This document shows, in pieces, positions 15,790-24,385 of a DNA stretch of 64,000 bases. The DNA is from Pseudomonadota bacterium (lineage in GTDB: Bacteria > Pseudomonadota > Alphaproteobacteria > Rhizobiales > Rhizobiaceae). Under the pieces are notes generated by a model, which saw nothing but the letters and a program-made list of their open reading frames with translations, ran no database searches and was not told the origin of the DNA. The DNA is taken from NCBI GenBank assembly GCA_023457435.1, contig JAEWLS010000027.1, forward strand, positions 62,001 through 126,000, in the 5' to 3' direction. A program made the position numbers and the translations under genes. Numbering within the stretch: position 1 is the stretch's first letter; every line of letters starts with the position of its first letter.

Positions 15790-17496
15790 ATGTTCGACCA
15801 TATCATCGTCGGCGGCGGCTCAGCGGGCTGCGTGCTAGCAAATCGGCTTTCGGCAAAGCCCACGAACAAGGTGCTGCTGATCGAGGCCGGTGAGGACACG
15901 CCGCCGGGCATGGTGCCCGACGAGATCGCCGACGCCTACTGGGTGCGCGCCTATCTTAACCCACGCTTCTTGTGGAACGACCTCCAGGTCACCACGGAGG
16001 CGCACTCGCACAATCAGGCGCCCGGACGCGAACCGCCGCTGCGGCGCTACGAGCAGGCGCGCGTGCTCGGCGGCGGCTCATCGATCAACGGGCAGCTCGC
16101 CAACCGTGGCTCACCCAACGATTACGACGAGTGGGAGCGGCGTGGCGCTAGAGGATGGAACTGGGACAGCGTGCTGCCCTACTTCCGCAAGGTCGAGCGC
16201 GACCTCGATTGCGACGATCCCCGCTATCACGGTCAGGACGGCCGCATCCCGGTGACGCGCGTGCTTCCGCATCAATGGTGCGGCCATGCCAAGGCGGCCG
16301 GCGAGGCGTTCAAAGACGCAGGATACGACTACCTGCCGGACCAGAACGGTGAGTTTCGAGACGGCTACTTCGCGCTCACGATGTCGAATGCCTACGACCG
16401 GCGTGTGTCGGCGGCGATCGGCTATCTCGACGGCGCCACGCGGGCCCGGCCGAACCTGGAAATCCTGACGCAGACGCAGGTGTCGGAGCTGATTTTCGAT
16501 GGCAATACCTGCATCGGCGTGAAGGTTGTCCGGGGCGGACAGGAAAAGGAGTATCGGGCGCGCGAGGTCATCCTTTCCGCCGGCACGATCCATTCTCCGG
16601 CGATGCTTCTGCGTGCCGGCATCGGCCCCGCGGCAGAGCTCAAGGAGCATGGCATCGCGGTTCGCGCCGACCGTCCCGGCGTCGGCAAGGGCATGATGGA
16701 CCACGCAGCGGTGATCGTCGCCGCCTGGATGAAGCCCGAAGCACGGCTCGACCGGCGCATGAAGCGCCACGCGACCGTCGGCCTGCGCTACTCGTCCGGA
16801 CTGCCGGAAGCGCCGGACGGCGACATGTACATGGCGGTCCTGTCGAAATCGACCTGGCACGAAGTCGGGCGGCAGCTCGGTTCGTTTCTCACATTCATCA
16901 ACCGGCCGTTCTCGGAGAACGGCGAGGTTCGCCTCCATGCGCCCGACTGGAGGCGGGAGCCCAAAGTCGACTTCAACCTGCTGTCGGACTACCGCGACGT
17001 GACGCGCCTACTCGATGGGGTGAAAAAGGCGGCCGCGCTGCACGACCTAGCGCCGCTGAAGGCGATCGCCGATGCCCCGTTCCCGGCCTACTACAGCGAC
17101 CGCGTGAAGAAGTACTTTTCCATCAGCCGCAAGAACGCCGCGATGACGGGGGCGCTGGCGCGACTCCTCGACGGGCCGCCGGCACTGCGGCGCTGGTGCA
17201 TCGACAACCTGATGACAGAAAAATACGATATGGCCGGCGTGCTCACCGACCAGGCGACCGGCGAGGCTTTCGTGCGCGAAGCGGCCACCGGGGTTTGGCA
17301 CTGTACGTCGTCAAACCGGATGGGTGCGGCCGACGATCGGCGAGTGGTGACCGACGAAGAAGGGCGCGTCTACGGCGTCTCCGGTCTGCGCGTGATCGAC
17401 GCCTCGATCATGCCGGTGGTGCCCTGCGCCAACACCAACTTCCCGACGATGATGCTGGCCGAGCGAATCGCGGCGAAGATGTTGGAGGCGGCGTGA
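15790..17496 (+). CDS. GMC-family FAD-dependent oxidoreductase, divergent
   Basis: A 568-residue flavoprotein of the glucose-methanol-choline family. The N-terminal dinucleotide motif is IIVGGGSAGCVLANRLS and the family loop is RVLGGGSSINGQLANRG. The C-terminal active-site pair is His in GVWHCTSSNRMG and Asn in CANTNFPTMM. The usual (V/F)HPVGTCxMG after the histidine is replaced by HCTSSNRMG, so the substrate pocket probably differs from choline or alcohol dehydrogenases. It oxidises a hydroxyl group to a carbonyl using FAD. AGGATTT precedes the ATG. Its 3' end overlaps the next start (GTGA). Confidence 0.9.
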   Translation: MFDHIIVGGGSAGCVLANRLSAKPTNKVLLIEAGEDTPPGMVPDEIADAYWVRAYLNPRFLWNDLQVTTEAHSHNQAPGREPPLRRYEQARVLGGGSSINGQLANRGSPNDYDEWERRGARGWNWDSVLPYFRKVERDLDCDDPRYHGQDGRIPVTRVLPHQWCGHAKAAGEAFKDAGYDYLPDQNGEFRDGYFALTMSNAYDRRVSAAIGYLDGATRARPNLEILTQTQVSELIFDGNTCIGVKVVRGGQEKEYRAREVILSAGTIHSPAMLLRAGIGPAAELKEHGIAVRADRPGVGKGMMDHAAVIVAAWMKPEARLDRRMKRHATVGLRYSSGLPEAPDGDMYMAVLSKSTWHEVGRQLGSFLTFINRPFSENGEVRLHAPDWRREPKVDFNLLSDYRDVTRLLDGVKKAAALHDLAPLKAIADAPFPAYYSDRVKKYFSISRKNAAMTGALARLLDGPPALRRWCIDNLMTEKYDMAGVLTDQATGEAFVREAATGVWHCTSSNRMGAADDRRVVTDEEGRVYGVSGLRVIDASIMPVVPCANTNFPTMMLAERIAAKMLEAA

Positions 17497-18581
17497 CCGG
17501 CGATCTCGCCATCGTTGCCGCCGAGGCGTTCCATCTCGCGATCCCCTCCGTCTACGGGGGCCCGCAACCGAAATCCGGCGCGCAATGGCCATTCGTCAAT
17601 CTCGTGCTCGTGCGCATTGAAACGCGTGGCGGGCTGGTCGGCTGGGGCGAGGCGTTCGGACACAACGCGGCTGCAACCAGTGCGGCCGCCTTCGAAACGC
17701 TGGTCGCGCCGTTGGCAAGGGACGCAGACGGCTCCGACATCACGGGTCTCGGCCGGCGGCTGCGACGCGCGCTATTCACCTATGGCCTCGACGGGCCCGT
17801 CGGCTTCGCGCTTTCAGGTCTGGACATCGCGCTATGGGACATACGCGGCAAGGCCGAGGGCAAGCCGCTGCACCGTCTGCTCAATCCTGCTTCGGCAGCG
17901 AGTGCTGTACCAGCCTACGCCAGTCTGTTGCGCTACGGCGACGCCGCAATGGCGGGCGAGGCGGCAGGCCATGCAGTGGCACGCGGACACAGCGCCGTGA
18001 AGCTGCACGAGGCCGATGTCGCGTCGGTTGCGGCCGCCCGCGACGCTATCGGCCAGCGCCCGCTGACGCTCGATGTCAACTGCCGGTGGAGCATCGACGA
18101 AGCGATCGACACGGCGAAGGCGCTGAAACCCTTTGACCTCGACTGGATCGAGGAACCGTGCTGGCCGCCAACAGCGGAGAATCTCGCCCGGATCGGCGCA
18201 GAGTCGGGCGTATCGATGGCCGCGGGCGAGAATGCCGGGTCGCTCGAAGGGCTGGAGCGAATCGCAACAGTGGGCAAGGCCGCGTACATCCAGCCGAGCG
18301 CGGCGAAACTTGGCGGGCTCTCCGGTCTGATCGCCGCGAGCGAAGTCGCGGCGCGACACGGGGCACGGCTAGCAACACATTCCGCATATTTCGGGCCGGC
18401 GTTGGCTGCGACGGTGCATTTCTGTGCCGGGTCGGACCTCGATTGCGAGTGGTACGACTGTCGTCTTGAGGCATGGCCGGCGGGTCTCTCGCCCGCAAAC
18501 GGCCTGCTCTCGCTGCCTCGAGGCAACGGCCTTGGCATCGAGATCGATGGCAACCTGTTGCGCGCCTATCGGGTGACGTGA
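17493..18581 (+). CDS. Enolase-superfamily enzyme (mandelate racemase/muconate lactonizing type), no. 2
   Basis: A 362-residue enzyme starting with a GTG that overlaps the preceding stop; GGAGG stands at suitable distance. Putative metal ligands are Asp in TLDVNCRW, Glu in DWIEEPCW and Glu in AAGENAGS. The C-terminal base region is LATHSAYFGPAL. The second-strand motif is AVKLHEAD: the second Lys of KxK is replaced by His. It differs clearly from the other two enolase-family proteins in this island, so the three likely act on different intermediates or stereoisomers. Function beyond alpha-proton abstraction from a carboxylate cannot be named. It is the last gene of the operon that starts at 11007. 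Confidence 0.85.
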   Translation: MTGDLAIVAAEAFHLAIPSVYGGPQPKSGAQWPFVNLVLVRIETRGGLVGWGEAFGHNAAATSAAAFETLVAPLARDADGSDITGLGRRLRRALFTYGLDGPVGFALSGLDIALWDIRGKAEGKPLHRLLNPASAASAVPAYASLLRYGDAAMAGEAAGHAVARGHSAVKLHEADVASVAAARDAIGQRPLTLDVNCRWSIDEAIDTAKALKPFDLDWIEEPCWPPTAENLARIGAESGVSMAAGENAGSLEGLERIATVGKAAYIQPSAAKLGGLSGLIAASEVAARHGARLATHSAYFGPALAATVHFCAGSDLDCEWYDCRLEAWPAGLSPANGLLSLPRGNGLGIEIDGNLLRAYRVT

Positions 18582-18598
18582 CGTGCGCCAGCTTTTCG

Positions 18599-18626
18599 TT
18601 GACACCGCAGACGCGCCAATTATGCT
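18599..18626 (+). promoter_or_regulatory. Sigma-70-type promoter for the thiolase/CoA-transferase operon
   Basis: TTGACA at 18599-18604, a 16-bp spacer, then TATGCT at 18621-18626. The arrangement is the same as at 10876-10903: perfect -35, 16-bp spacer, and the last -10 base being the first base of an operator box. Confidence 0.7.
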
Positions 18627-18659
18627 TCCGCATAATGGAAACGTTTCCGATATACGGAA
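18626..18659. promoter_or_regulatory. Twin IclR-type operator (site E) over the thiolase operon promoter
   Basis: TTCCGCATAATGGAA at 18626-18640 and TTCCGATATACGGAA at 18645-18659, 19 bp apart centre to centre. The pair starts at the end of the -10 and covers the start site. The geometry is identical to site D, supporting one regulator for both operons. Confidence 0.8.
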
Positions 18660-18694
18660 GATTGAGCTGATGAGCTTTTTACCGGGAGCCGGGC

Positions 18695-19915
18695 GTGCGC
18701 ACTGATATCGGCTCAAAAGTCGCCATCGTCGGCATTGGCCGCGCTCTGGCGAAGAAGTCCGATCCCGAGCCGAAGACGCCGCTGCAGCTCGGCGCGCGCG
18801 CGGCTATCGACGCCATGCGGCAGGCCGGCATCGGCCGCCATCAGGTGGGCGCGCTGTTCACCGGCCGAACGCCGCAATCCTACATGGTGCTGCAGTACAA
18901 TCAGTCGCTGATGAACGAGCTGAAGATCGGCCCGACCTTCTGCTCCGAGACGACCAACCACGGCGCCGGTGCGCTCGGCGCGCTGCAGTCAGCCGCGCTG
19001 GCCCTCGATGCCGGCATGATCGACTACGCGCTCGTCGTCACCAACGAGGCTTCCGGCATCTGGATGGACCAGGTCGGCTCGAACTCGTCGTGGGAGGGAG
19101 ACCTGCAGTTCGAGGCCGCCTATGGCTGCACCACGCCGGCGCTCTACGCGCAGTTCGCCTGCCGCTACATGCACGAATACGGCATTACGGAGGAGCAGTG
19201 CGCCCGGGTCTCGGTTGAGAACAGAAAGTGGGCGCTCGATCACCCACACGCGGCGATGCGCGCCAAAGGTGCGATCAGCGTCGACGACGTTATGAACTCG
19301 CGCATGATCGCATCGCCGCTGAAGCTGCTGGACTGCGCAGTCTGGTATCCGGGCGGCATCGCCACCGCGATCGTGCTGACGCGCGCCGACGTCGCTAAGG
19401 CGAAGCACGAGGAGGTCACCTATCTCGCCGGCTTCGGCCAGTGCTCGACGCATGAGTGGGTCGGCGAGAGGATGGGCGGCTGGGGTTACGAGCCGATGGT
19501 CGACGGGCCTGACCTCATCCAAACGGGGGCCGGAGTGTCCGCCAGGCAGGCTTATGAGATGTCGGGTCTGACGGCCAAGGATATCGATGTCGTGCAGACA
19601 TCGGCCCCCTTCAGCTTCGCCAATCTGATGATCCTTGAAGAGCTGGGCTTCTGCGGCCGCGGCGAGGGCGGAGACTTCGTCGCGTCCGGCGGAATCGACT
19701 ATGAGGGCGGCCTCCCCTTCAACACCAATGGCGGCTACCTTTCGTTCGGCCAGGTTGCGCAGGGATTGTACAACCTGACCGACACGATCGACCACCTCTA
19801 CGGCCGCGCCGAGGGTCGCGCGGTCGCGGGTGCCAAGGTGGGCCTGGTTCACGGGCATGGCGGTGTCATGGCCTGCCACGCCGTCGTCATCGTCTCGCGG
19901 GAGCAGCTGCAATGA
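18695..19915 (+). CDS. SCP-x/thiolase-like protein lacking the catalytic cysteine; possible retro-aldolase subunit
   Basis: A 406-residue thiolase-fold protein of the lipid-transfer/SCP-x branch. The N-terminus SKVAIVGIGRALAKK and the C-terminal VHGHGGVMACHAVVIV fit the fold. At the place where thiolases carry the nucleophilic cysteine (CAS or CAG) it reads TTNHGAGALGALQSA, with no Cys. It is therefore unlikely to be a true thiolase. It is followed, with a 4-base overlap, by a DUF35 protein, an arrangement like the Ltp2-ChsH2(DUF35) aldolase that splits a hydroxylated acyl-CoA in steroid degradation. A similar C-C lyase role is inferred. The GTG at 18695 has GGGAG upstream. First gene of an eight-gene operon behind operator site E. 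Confidence 0.75.
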   Translation: MRTDIGSKVAIVGIGRALAKKSDPEPKTPLQLGARAAIDAMRQAGIGRHQVGALFTGRTPQSYMVLQYNQSLMNELKIGPTFCSETTNHGAGALGALQSAALALDAGMIDYALVVTNEASGIWMDQVGSNSSWEGDLQFEAAYGCTTPALYAQFACRYMHEYGITEEQCARVSVENRKWALDHPHAAMRAKGAISVDDVMNSRMIASPLKLLDCAVWYPGGIATAIVLTRADVAKAKHEEVTYLAGFGQCSTHEWVGERMGGWGYEPMVDGPDLIQTGAGVSARQAYEMSGLTAKDIDVVQTSAPFSFANLMILEELGFCGRGEGGDFVASGGIDYEGGLPFNTNGGYLSFGQVAQGLYNLTDTIDHLYGRAEGRAVAGAKVGLVHGHGGVMACHAVVIVSREQLQ

Positions 19916-20376
19916 TGGGCTTCCCCGACACCCAGATCGACTGGTCGAAGGGTATTCCGCTCACGGCCGGCAATTATTTCATGGGGCTCTATCAGCCTTC
20001 GCCGGAAACGGTGGGCTTCTGGGAGGGCGTGGCTCAGGACGAGCTGCGCATCAAGCAATGCCGCGATTGCGGCCACCTTTGGCACCCGAAGCGCATCGTC
20101 TGCACGGATTGCGGTTCATCCGCGCTCGGCTGGCGGAAAGCGGAAGGCGCTGGCGAGGTCTATTCGTTCTCCGTGGTGCACCGCGCGCCGACGCCGGCAT
20201 TCGCAAGCTCTGTGCCGTACTCGCTTGGCCTCGTGCGCCTCACCGAGGGCGTGCACCTGTTTACCCGCTTCGTCGCCGAGCCCAGCGCGCTGGCGATCGG
20301 CGTGGCGGCAACCGTCGACTTCATGGTTCTCGAACTCGGCCAGAAGATGCCGGTGTTCAAGGTAGGTGCGAAATGA
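19912..20376 (+). CDS. DUF35 OB-fold and zinc-ribbon acyl-CoA-associated protein
   Basis: A 154-residue protein. The rubredoxin-like zinc ribbon is formed by CRDCGHLWHPKRIVCTDCGS (two CxxC pairs). It is followed by an OB-fold with GEVYSFSVVHRAP and GLVRLTEGVHLFTRF. DUF35 proteins form complexes with thiolase-like partners and bind the acyl-CoA. The start overlaps the thiolase stop by 4 bases (ATGA), and its own stop overlaps the next start in the same way, so subunits are probably made in fixed ratio. No catalytic role is proposed for it alone. Confidence 0.88.
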   Translation: MMGFPDTQIDWSKGIPLTAGNYFMGLYQPSPETVGFWEGVAQDELRIKQCRDCGHLWHPKRIVCTDCGSSALGWRKAEGAGEVYSFSVVHRAPTPAFASSVPYSLGLVRLTEGVHLFTRFVAEPSALAIGVAATVDFMVLELGQKMPVFKVGAK

Positions 20377-21563
20377 GGAAGGGTCCGCTTGCCGGTATCC
20401 GTGTGCTCGACGCAACGCGCGCGCTGTCCGGGCCACTGACCACCATGGTCCTGGGCGACCTCGGCGCCGACGTCATAAAGCTCGAGCTTCCCAATGGCGG
20501 CGACGAGACGCGGCTGTGGGGGCCGCCCTTCGCGAAGAACGCGGGGCCGACCTTCATCGCCTACAACCGCAACAAGCGGTCGGTGGCCATCGACCTTCAC
20601 ACCGAGGAAGGCCGCCGCCAATGCCTGGCGCTTGCTGCGACCTCTGACGTATTCGTCGAGAACTTCCGCCCGGGGACCATGGAACGCTTCAAGCTCGGCT
20701 ATTCCGAGATGAAGAAGGTTCGGGGCGACATCGTCTACTGCTCCATCTCAGGCTACGGCCAAAGCGGACCGATGGCTCACCGTCCGGCCCTGGACCTGAT
20801 GGTGCAGGCGGTTAGCGGCCTTATGAGCCTTACCGGCGACCCGCAAGGGCGTCCGGTCAAGGCGTCAGCCCCCGTCGGCGACGTCATGGGCGGCTTCTCG
20901 GCCATCGTGGCGATCATGGGCGCGCTCATGGAACGCAAGGAGACCGGCGAGGGGAAATACCTCGACATTTCCATGCTCGACGGCATCATGACGCTCATGG
21001 GTCAGGCGGTTGCAGTTGCCGGCATGAGCGGCAAGAGCCCGAGCCGCATGGGCAACGCACACCCGTTGATGGCGCCGTACGAGAGCTTCCGCTGCGCCGA
21101 TCGCGAGATCGTCATCGCGGTCACCAACGAGAAATCTTGGGCCCAATTCGCCAGCATCGCGGAATTCAAGGCACTCGGCGCCAATCCGCACTTCGCGACG
21201 CCGCCGCTGCGCAGCCAGAATCGCGGCGAGCTGCTCGCCGAAGTCGAGCGCATCTTCCTCTCGCGGCCGGCGGCGCACTGGCTGGCGGTGCTGGAGAAGG
21301 CGGGCATCCCGGTCGAGCCTATCAACACGCTCGACGAGATCCTCGCCCATCCCCAGCTCGCAGAGCGTCACACCACCATCCCCGTCGAGTACCCGGCCGG
21401 CTCCGGCAACAGCATCGAGACCTCCGGCATGCCCTGGCGTGCGGTTGCCTCCGAGATGCCGGTTCGCAACCCGCCCGACCTTGGCGAGCATACGCGCGAG
21501 GTGCTGGACGAGGTGATGGGAACGGCAGGCGACACGATGAAGGAGACTGCAGCGCATGGCTGA
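20373..21563 (+). CDS. CaiB/BaiF (family III) CoA-transferase, no. 1
   Basis: A 396-residue family III CoA-transferase. It starts MRKGPLAGIRVLDATRALSG and has GDLGADVIKLELP, YNRNKRSVAIDL and VENFRPGTMERF. The catalytic Asp141 lies in RPALDLMVQAVSG. The late GKYLDISMLDGIM region is also typical. These enzymes move CoA between a thioester donor such as succinyl-CoA and a carboxylic acid. The start overlaps the DUF35 stop (ATGA) and the gene overlaps the next by 8 bases. It probably activates a pathway intermediate for the neighbouring lyases. Substrate unknown. Confidence 0.93.
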   Translation: MRKGPLAGIRVLDATRALSGPLTTMVLGDLGADVIKLELPNGGDETRLWGPPFAKNAGPTFIAYNRNKRSVAIDLHTEEGRRQCLALAATSDVFVENFRPGTMERFKLGYSEMKKVRGDIVYCSISGYGQSGPMAHRPALDLMVQAVSGLMSLTGDPQGRPVKASAPVGDVMGGFSAIVAIMGALMERKETGEGKYLDISMLDGIMTLMGQAVAVAGMSGKSPSRMGNAHPLMAPYESFRCADREIVIAVTNEKSWAQFASIAEFKALGANPHFATPPLRSQNRGELLAEVERIFLSRPAAHWLAVLEKAGIPVEPINTLDEILAHPQLAERHTTIPVEYPAGSGNSIETSGMPWRAVASEMPVRNPPDLGEHTREVLDEVMGTAGDTMKETAAHG

Positions 21564-23211
21564 CCTGCCTTACACCGTTGCCGACCTGGTTGCGGAATTC
21601 CTCGCCGCCATCGGTGTGACGACGGCGTTCGGCATCGGCTCGGTACACAACCTGCCGCTGCTGGACGGCATCGGCCGGCGCAATGCGGTGCGCTTCATTC
21701 CGGCGCGCGGCGAAATGGGCGCTGCGCACATGGCCGACGCCTACGCGCGCACCACCGGCGAGCTCGGCGTCGTGGTCACCAGCACCGGCGCCGGCGCGGC
21801 CAACGCAGTGAGCGGCCTGCTGGAAGCGTATACGGCGGGTACGCCGGTGCTGCACCTTACGGGGCACACCAACACCAAATACGCCGATCGCCAGATGGGC
21901 ACCGTGCACGAGCCACTCGACCAGCTCGGCATGCTGAACAGCGTCTGCAAGTCGGCCTATCGTATCCGCGCGCCTCAGCAAGCCCTCGGCATCCTGGCAC
22001 GCGCCGCGACAGATGCTTTGACGGTCCCGACCGGCCCCGTCAGCGTCGAGATCCCCATCGATCTTCAGCGCATGCCCGTTCCACGGCCGAAAACGCTCGA
22101 CACGCTGACGCTGAAGCCGACTGTTCCCCCGGCACCGACCACAGCAGAGATCGACGCACTCGCTGAGCGCGTGCTCGCCGCAAAGCGGCCGGTCATCTAT
22201 CTCGGCACCGGCGGCGCCGGCACGCGCGCTTCGATGAAAAAGCTGCTCGACATGGGCTTCGGCATGGTGTCGAGCTGGAAGGGCAGGGGCGTCATCCCGG
22301 ACGACCACCCGATGAACCTCTCGGGACTGCAGGGCAACGGCATCAAGTCGGTGCAGGAATTCTACAAGACCGTCGATCTGATGCTCGTGGTTGGCGCGCG
22401 CACGCGCATCCACGAACTCGGCGAGTTCGGGATGGAACTGCCAGCGAACATCGTCCAGATCGACGCCGACCCGTTCGCGGACGGCCGTACGGTTCCGAAC
22501 GAGCTTTTCGTGTGCGCCGACGCCGCGCAGACGCTTGAGGCTCTTTACTCCCGCATCGGCGGCAGCTTTGCCGGCGACCCGAAATTCCCCGAAGAGTTCA
22601 AGGCGCTGAAGAAGGCGGCATGGGGCGAATTTCTCGATTCCCTCGGCATCTATGGCGGTTTCATGGATCAGCTCCGCAGGGCGCTGCCCGAGGGGGCGAT
22701 CTTTGCCCGCGACATTACGCAGTCCACCTCGACCTGGGGCAACCGCATCTTCACGCTCACCGAGACGCGCGGCAACATCTACCCCGTCGGCGCCGGGATC
22801 GGCCAGGGCCTGCCGCTTGCCATCGGGGCGGCCGCGGCCGGCCGCAAGACGCTGCTGCTGACAGGAGACGGCGGCTTCATGCTGAATGTCGGTGAGCTAT
22901 GGACCGCGTTGCAGGAAAAGCTCGATCTCACCGTGGTGGTGATGAACGACAACGGCTACGGCGTGATCAAGAAGCTGCAGAACACGCTGCACGGCGGGCG
23001 GCGCTACTTCGCCGATCTGCTTACTCCGGATCTCGCCGAACTGGCACGCCTTACCGGCATGAACTTCTGGAGATGCTCGAGCGCCGACAGCTTCGGCGAT
23101 ACGGTCGCCGAGGCCATGCAGCAGCCCGGACCCAACCTGATCGAAGTCGAGATGGCCAAGATCGGCGAGTTCGGCAACTATTTCCCGTTCAAGGCGCCGC
23201 CGAACGGCTGA
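21556..23211 (+). CDS. Thiamine diphosphate-dependent enzyme (acetolactate synthase-like fold)
   Basis: A 551-residue ThDP enzyme with the three-domain layout of acetolactate synthase and 2-oxoacid decarboxylases. The cofactor-activating Glu53 lies in ARGEMGAAHMADAYAR. The central domain has RPVIYLGTGGAG. The ThDP motif is GDGGFMLNVGELWTALQEKL followed by NDNGYG. Members either decarboxylate 2-oxo acids, ligate two carbonyls or cleave hydroxyacyl-CoAs. It is too divergent to be the housekeeping IlvB and no small regulatory subunit follows. Its place in the operon suggests C-C cleavage or decarboxylation of a ketoacid intermediate (inference). It overlaps the CoA-transferase gene by 8 bases. 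Confidence 0.85.
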   Translation: MADLPYTVADLVAEFLAAIGVTTAFGIGSVHNLPLLDGIGRRNAVRFIPARGEMGAAHMADAYARTTGELGVVVTSTGAGAANAVSGLLEAYTAGTPVLHLTGHTNTKYADRQMGTVHEPLDQLGMLNSVCKSAYRIRAPQQALGILARAATDALTVPTGPVSVEIPIDLQRMPVPRPKTLDTLTLKPTVPPAPTTAEIDALAERVLAAKRPVIYLGTGGAGTRASMKKLLDMGFGMVSSWKGRGVIPDDHPMNLSGLQGNGIKSVQEFYKTVDLMLVVGARTRIHELGEFGMELPANIVQIDADPFADGRTVPNELFVCADAAQTLEALYSRIGGSFAGDPKFPEEFKALKKAAWGEFLDSLGIYGGFMDQLRRALPEGAIFARDITQSTSTWGNRIFTLTETRGNIYPVGAGIGQGLPLAIGAAAAGRKTLLLTGDGGFMLNVGELWTALQEKLDLTVVVMNDNGYGVIKKLQNTLHGGRRYFADLLTPDLAELARLTGMNFWRCSSADSFGDTVAEAMQQPGPNLIEVEMAKIGEFGNYFPFKAPPNG

Positions 23212-23233
23212 GTTCGGCAAGAGGAGAGCCGAT

Positions 23234-24376
23234 ATGAAGATCACGCGCGTTCGCGCCACGGGGTATCGACTGCCATTGCGCGAGCGCATGGTCTCGGCGC
23301 GCGTGACGATGACGCACCGTGAACTGGTGCTCGTTGAAATCGAAACCGATTCCGGCCTCGCGGGGACAGGCTGGCTGACGACGGCGGGCGTCGGCGCGAT
23401 GGCGGCTAAGGCATTGATCGACGCCTATCTCGCACCGACGCTGATCGGCGACGATCCTCGGAATACCGAACGCCTTTGGCGGCGGCTATGGATGGAATGC
23501 CACGCGGCGGGCCCTGCAGGCATAACCACGCTTGCGCTTTCAGCGCTCGACATCGCCTTCTGGGACATCAAGGCGAAGGCGGTCGGCGAGCCACTGCATC
23601 GCCTGCTGGGCGGCGCCAAGAGCTCCGTCCCGGTCTATGCCAGCGCCATCAACCTGCACCTGACCAGAGAGCAGCTGCTCGACCAGGTGCGCGGCCACAT
23701 GGAGCTCGGTTACACGCAGTTCAAGCTTAAGGTCGGCAAGCCCGACATGGACGAGGATCTCGACCGCTGCCTCGCCGTCCGGGAGCTGATCGGACCCACC
23801 GGCACGCTGATGGTCGACGCCAACCAGAAATGGGGGATCGGCGAGGCGGTGCAGCGCTGCGGGCGCCTCGCAAAGGCTGCTCCACTCTTCATCGAGGAGC
23901 CGATCCTGTCCGACGACGTTCACGGCCACAGGAAGCTGCGCGACGCCACCGGAGTGGCGATCGCGATGGGCGAACAGCTTTGCAACCGCTACGAGTTCTG
24001 GAACTACGTGCGCGACGACGCGGCCGACTTCCTGCAGCCCGATGTATGGAAGGTCGGCGGGGTCAGCGAGTACCTCAAGATCATGGCGCTCGGCAGTGCC
24101 GCAAATATCGATATCTCGCCGCATGCCTGCATGGAGCTATCGGTACATCTGGCATGCGCAGTGCCGAACGCGCTGCATGTCGAAAACATCTTCGGGCTCA
24201 ACCTCTACGACTTCGGCGCGACGGCCCATCCGCTTCCGGTCAGAGACGGGCGCCTTGCGCCGACGGACACCCCCGGCCACGGCGTCGTCTTCGACGGCCC
24301 TTCGCTGGTGCCGGAGAACGAGGTGATGCCGGGGCAGGCGATCGACCGCGAGCCCCTGCAGCGGCGCGAGGCCTGA
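23234..24376 (+). CDS. Enolase-superfamily enzyme (mandelate racemase/muconate lactonizing type), no. 3
   Basis: A 380-residue enzyme with the most canonical active site of the three in this island. The second-strand KxK motif is QFKLKVGK. Metal ligands are Asp in LMVDANQKW, Glu in FIEEPILS and Glu in AMGEQLCN. The C-terminal base region is DISPHACMEL. The N-terminal domain reads MKITRVRATGYRLPL. GAGGAGA precedes the ATG. The canonical residues suggest an acid-sugar dehydratase or racemase-like reaction. The exact substrate is not deducible. It sits between the ThDP enzyme and the second CoA-transferase in the same operon. Confidence 0.9.
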   Translation: MKITRVRATGYRLPLRERMVSARVTMTHRELVLVEIETDSGLAGTGWLTTAGVGAMAAKALIDAYLAPTLIGDDPRNTERLWRRLWMECHAAGPAGITTLALSALDIAFWDIKAKAVGEPLHRLLGGAKSSVPVYASAINLHLTREQLLDQVRGHMELGYTQFKLKVGKPDMDEDLDRCLAVRELIGPTGTLMVDANQKWGIGEAVQRCGRLAKAAPLFIEEPILSDDVHGHRKLRDATGVAIAMGEQLCNRYEFWNYVRDDAADFLQPDVWKVGGVSEYLKIMALGSAANIDISPHACMELSVHLACAVPNALHVENIFGLNLYDFGATAHPLPVRDGRLAPTDTPGHGVVFDGPSLVPENEVMPGQAIDREPLQRREA

Positions 24377-24385
24377 GGAGCTATC

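Noticed and set aside
18695..19915. Calling the first gene of the third operon a functional acetyl-CoA acetyltransferase
   Set aside because: The nucleophilic cysteine region reads NHGAGALG, so thiolysis by the normal mechanism is not supported.
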